NCBI RefSeq assembly: GCF_002846415.1 | Contig: NZ_PJMX01000001.1 | Span: 6,696,001-6,760,000, forward strand | Length of the DNA stretch: 64,000 nt | Direction of reading: 5' to 3' | Source of the DNA: Streptomyces sp. TLI_146 | Lineage (GTDB): Bacteria > Actinomycetota > Actinomycetes > Streptomycetales > Streptomycetaceae | In this document: one piece after another, positions 62,901 through 64,000 of the stretch | How positions within the stretch are numbered: position 1 is the stretch's first letter | How the letters are laid out: every line of letters begins with the position of its first letter | Notes under the pieces: model-generated | Database searches by the model: none | Told to the model about the DNA's origin: nothing | The model's input: the letters and a program-made list of their open reading frames with translations, nothing else | Made by a program: the position numbers and the translations under genes

Positions 62901-64000
62901 CGGGTCTCGGGCCGATGAGTTCGTCCCGTTCGACGATGCTGAGATCGACAGACGGGAATCCGCCCGGCGCACGAAACTGCGCAAGGCGCACGGCGAACTC
63001 GTCGCCGAGCTGCACCGTGCCCAGGCTGACGGAGCCGTGACCGAGGACCAGGACCTGGGCCTTCAGGAACTGCTGGCCGACGCTCATGACCGCCTGGAGG
63101 ACGCCGACCGGCATGACCTGCTGGACGTGCGGCGGGCGTTGGACACGGTTCGGAGCGACCTGCCCGCCTTCCGCCGACAGGCGTCCGATCGGATCCGCGC
63201 CCGGCTCGACGCCCTGGAGCCCACCGCGGAGGAGCGTGCCCAGGTGCTGCGACGCCTGGAGACGAACGACCTGGCCACCGCCGCCGACCTCGTCTACTTC
63301 CTGGAAATCGGCGAACCGGTCCCGGAGATCGAGGGAGGCGAGTCGCACCTACCCGACTTCTTCCCGGCTGTGCCCGACGGTCTGCCGGGAGGCATCGACC
63401 GCAACCTCGTCGATCTGGTCCGATCGGGTGGCAAGCATCCCTCGCTTCCCATCCTGGACTATGGCGGCCTTTCCACGGACGAGGCGGCACTCGCGGCCGA
63501 CGCCCTCGACGAGTGGCACGCGATGGCCTCCACGGAGCGGAATGACCGGATCCAAGTGGCTCCGACGAGGCAGGTACCGCCGCTGCTCAAGCTCCTCGGC
63601 TATGACGCCAAGAGTGCCAGAGCGCTCGACGACAGGTCCCAGCACCGGCGGGAATATCGTCTCTTCGAAGCGACTGGGGTGGAGATCAACGGCAGGGCGA
63701 AGGCGCCCGCGTTCGGCTCTCAGATCAGGGAACAGGGTGGCAACCTTCGGGTGATGGTGGTCTGGGGCAGACCGCCCGCGAAGGTCGTCATGAGCTGGGC
63801 AGAGCGTGACACCAGCGATGCGAGCCTCCTCGTCGTCTACTTCGGCACGCTGAGCCGCGAGGCTCGCGTCGAACTCGCCGTCGGTTCCAGTCGGTTGCAG
63901 CCGCTGATGGTGGTGGACGACGCGGCCCTTGCCTATCTCGCCGCCCGTGGCAATCGCCAGGTCAGTACAGCGACACAGACCATGCTGCCCTTCTCCGGTG
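59941..64000 (+). CDS. Giant helical/coiled-coil protein, 3' end outside window; probable ATPase C-terminus beyond
   Basis: The frame is open from ATG 59941 to the window end, at least 1353 residues. Visible parts are an N-terminal helical domain (about 1-210), an alanine-rich helical region (about 255-440) and an acidic Pro/Glu-rich linker (about 440-590). A helical-repeat-like region follows (about 590-720, starting ALAHLVVKRRFGLAQHLARA), then coiled coils (about 780-1130) and an alpha/beta segment ending LLVVYFGTLSREARVELA...MVVDDAALAYLAA...TMLPFSG. In proteins I recall with that last block, a GGRQLGK-type P-loop ATPase follows, so one is predicted just beyond the window. CGGAG lies 12 bp before the ATG. 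Confidence 0.7.
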   Translation, partial: MQDRYRVVTGPPWSPVSVPAQDLEGLAVALNALEPPTIAALNDLTVDMVELAFNSLRPKDRQQLLGSLGIRMAAPRRVSGALCRDVLARLRRESRQQTATHGIRALTVTVMNQVSDFVFAPRGETVPDPVARWGTTLVRATVFAWCHASVASAHILAWAADQDWFAVMADGKETAQLVAVAAAARSLVEAHPGFVPGAAEADDSLLPGEGKTVRPAVTERAGGDPPSYQTGVLDLGTPHEMTAAASDDIGTDEGTDPESACRQLESALARARQAAENVIGSIMDGCPPRSEDLAPLVALGAAFDSVDAVLRAVGIVEVPRRLEELTRAARAYGAVREHDLRARELLRELLNVTARPDSSAAAAAAADAVRSAARCLLDTALWEDRQWDESAALAALARIIGLGRQADAAAEILALQEQVVQTLPTCAIAVVIAAELTLAQPEDAGGEPDEAEARRAAEHAGGETTVKYADLPPSGEPEETARRPVEEPAPRHISEPEAVTAYEPTSALDGQGAPAAEKDPTPPTGQDTPVATAVSEPVHVTEAHAMPSVDRDPDSLTEPEAIVSDSAAPPIRPAEDTLVREAAPAVGDAFDEAAAEQALAHLVVKRRFGLAQHLARAAGYPEPQVVALRLAGAAALLTSGDSRAARLTADLLQQYGGYAGPDTEGSELLLLPALLRTALITGDHSAGAQLKALVPRLPEGLAEAGTAVADRALSGALMIASPLVAGASESEVRVRELREQSRALLAPQRLRFARATEIAKCWLAPEDGMLGSLLTTVAGDSREAMQQVREQAERLGRLAEINSEIDRMDRKHRSSSGKPLQGSGRQDLVHLVERAVSLVKEWCLAVEGTRRSDRSDGNRAAKEIASLRRSLLDGQEAALMELEQMARRSDALAAATAWAARASMEELFAMLAGDAMARRSGVSVRPELVLDAELLKVCDTCDERPSLEALLNAVDRSWRDALDERLSRDAFAAARSIVELAELGLLPGSRADEFVPFDDAEIDRRESARRTKLRKAHGELVAELHRAQADGAVTEDQDLGLQELLADAHDRLEDADRHDLLDVRRALDTVRSDLPAFRRQASDRIRARLDALEPTAEERAQVLRRLETNDLATAADLVYFLEIGEPVPEIEGGESHLPDFFPAVPDGLPGGIDRNLVDLVRSGGKHPSLPILDYGGLSTDEAALAADALDEWHAMASTERNDRIQVAPTRQVPPLLKLLGYDAKSARALDDRSQHRREYRLFEATGVEINGRAKAPAFGSQIREQGGNLRVMVVWGRPPAKVVMSWAERDTSDASLLVVYFGTLSREARVELAVGSSRLQPLMVVDDAALAYLAARGNRQVSTATQTMLPFSG

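Overview
The window is high-GC DNA with the codon bias, GTG and TTG starts, 4-nt ATGA/GTGA gene overlaps and strong G+C-rich terminator hairpins of a Streptomyces chromosome. The gene content fits the conserved core: parE...parC, ptsH, sepH, the ferrochelatase gene, cutRS, dut, kdpDE and a TrkA pair. No rRNA, tRNA or CRISPR array was seen.

Layout. (1) 1-14607: the topoisomerase IV genes parE (5' end outside the window) and parC flank about 10.7 kb. That stretch holds a membrane protein with a NarL-type two-component pair, a YjcH/ActP-type acetate or carboxylate transporter, a CitA/CitB-type two-component system with a detached second copy of its output domain, three small Streptomyces-type proteins and a COG0523 metallochaperone. 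(2) 14789-20077: a pair of M16 peptidases (one catalytic, one without the zinc site), a secreted M23 wall peptidase behind a ydaO-type (c-di-AMP) riboswitch, a GntR regulator, and ptsH with a DasR-type operator. (3) 20252-32735: a GNAT/acyl-CoA-synthetase fusion (PatA type), DUF5998, a phosphodiesterase, thymidine kinase, a VOC protein, rhodanese, SepH, a membrane protein with a disordered tail, an FAD lactone/alditol oxidase and an MFS transporter. (4) 32898-52625: coproporphyrin ferrochelatase, an inositol-phosphatase family protein, cutRS, DUF4193, DUF3093, a thioesterase, dut, DUF3710, an ABC ATPase, kdpDE, an OB-fold protein, DUF3159, two TrkA proteins, a KimA-type potassium transporter and a TrmA-type RNA methyltransferase. 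Much of this block resembles the suhB-dut-ceoBC neighbourhood of mycobacteria (from memory).

(5) 52626-64000 is accessory. A near-copy of the last ~45 bp of the trmA-like gene recurs at 57269-57313, so 52.6-57.3 kb looks like the footprint of an element that integrated in the 3' end of that gene. Inside it is a STAND (NLR-like) protein with an N-terminal PD-(D/E)xK-type nuclease domain, an NB-ARC ATPase and TPR repeats, a plausible antiphage sensor-effector. Beyond the second repeat lie a 773-residue protein of unknown family and a very large, coiled-coil-rich protein that runs off the window end. These two, alone or with the STAND nuclease, are the best candidate here for an undescribed conflict or defence system.

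The recurring theme of the core part is envelope and ion homeostasis: a c-di-AMP-sensing leader on a wall hydrolase, several two-component systems, and a potassium block (KdpDE, TrkA pair, KimA-like) without the Kdp pump genes beside it.
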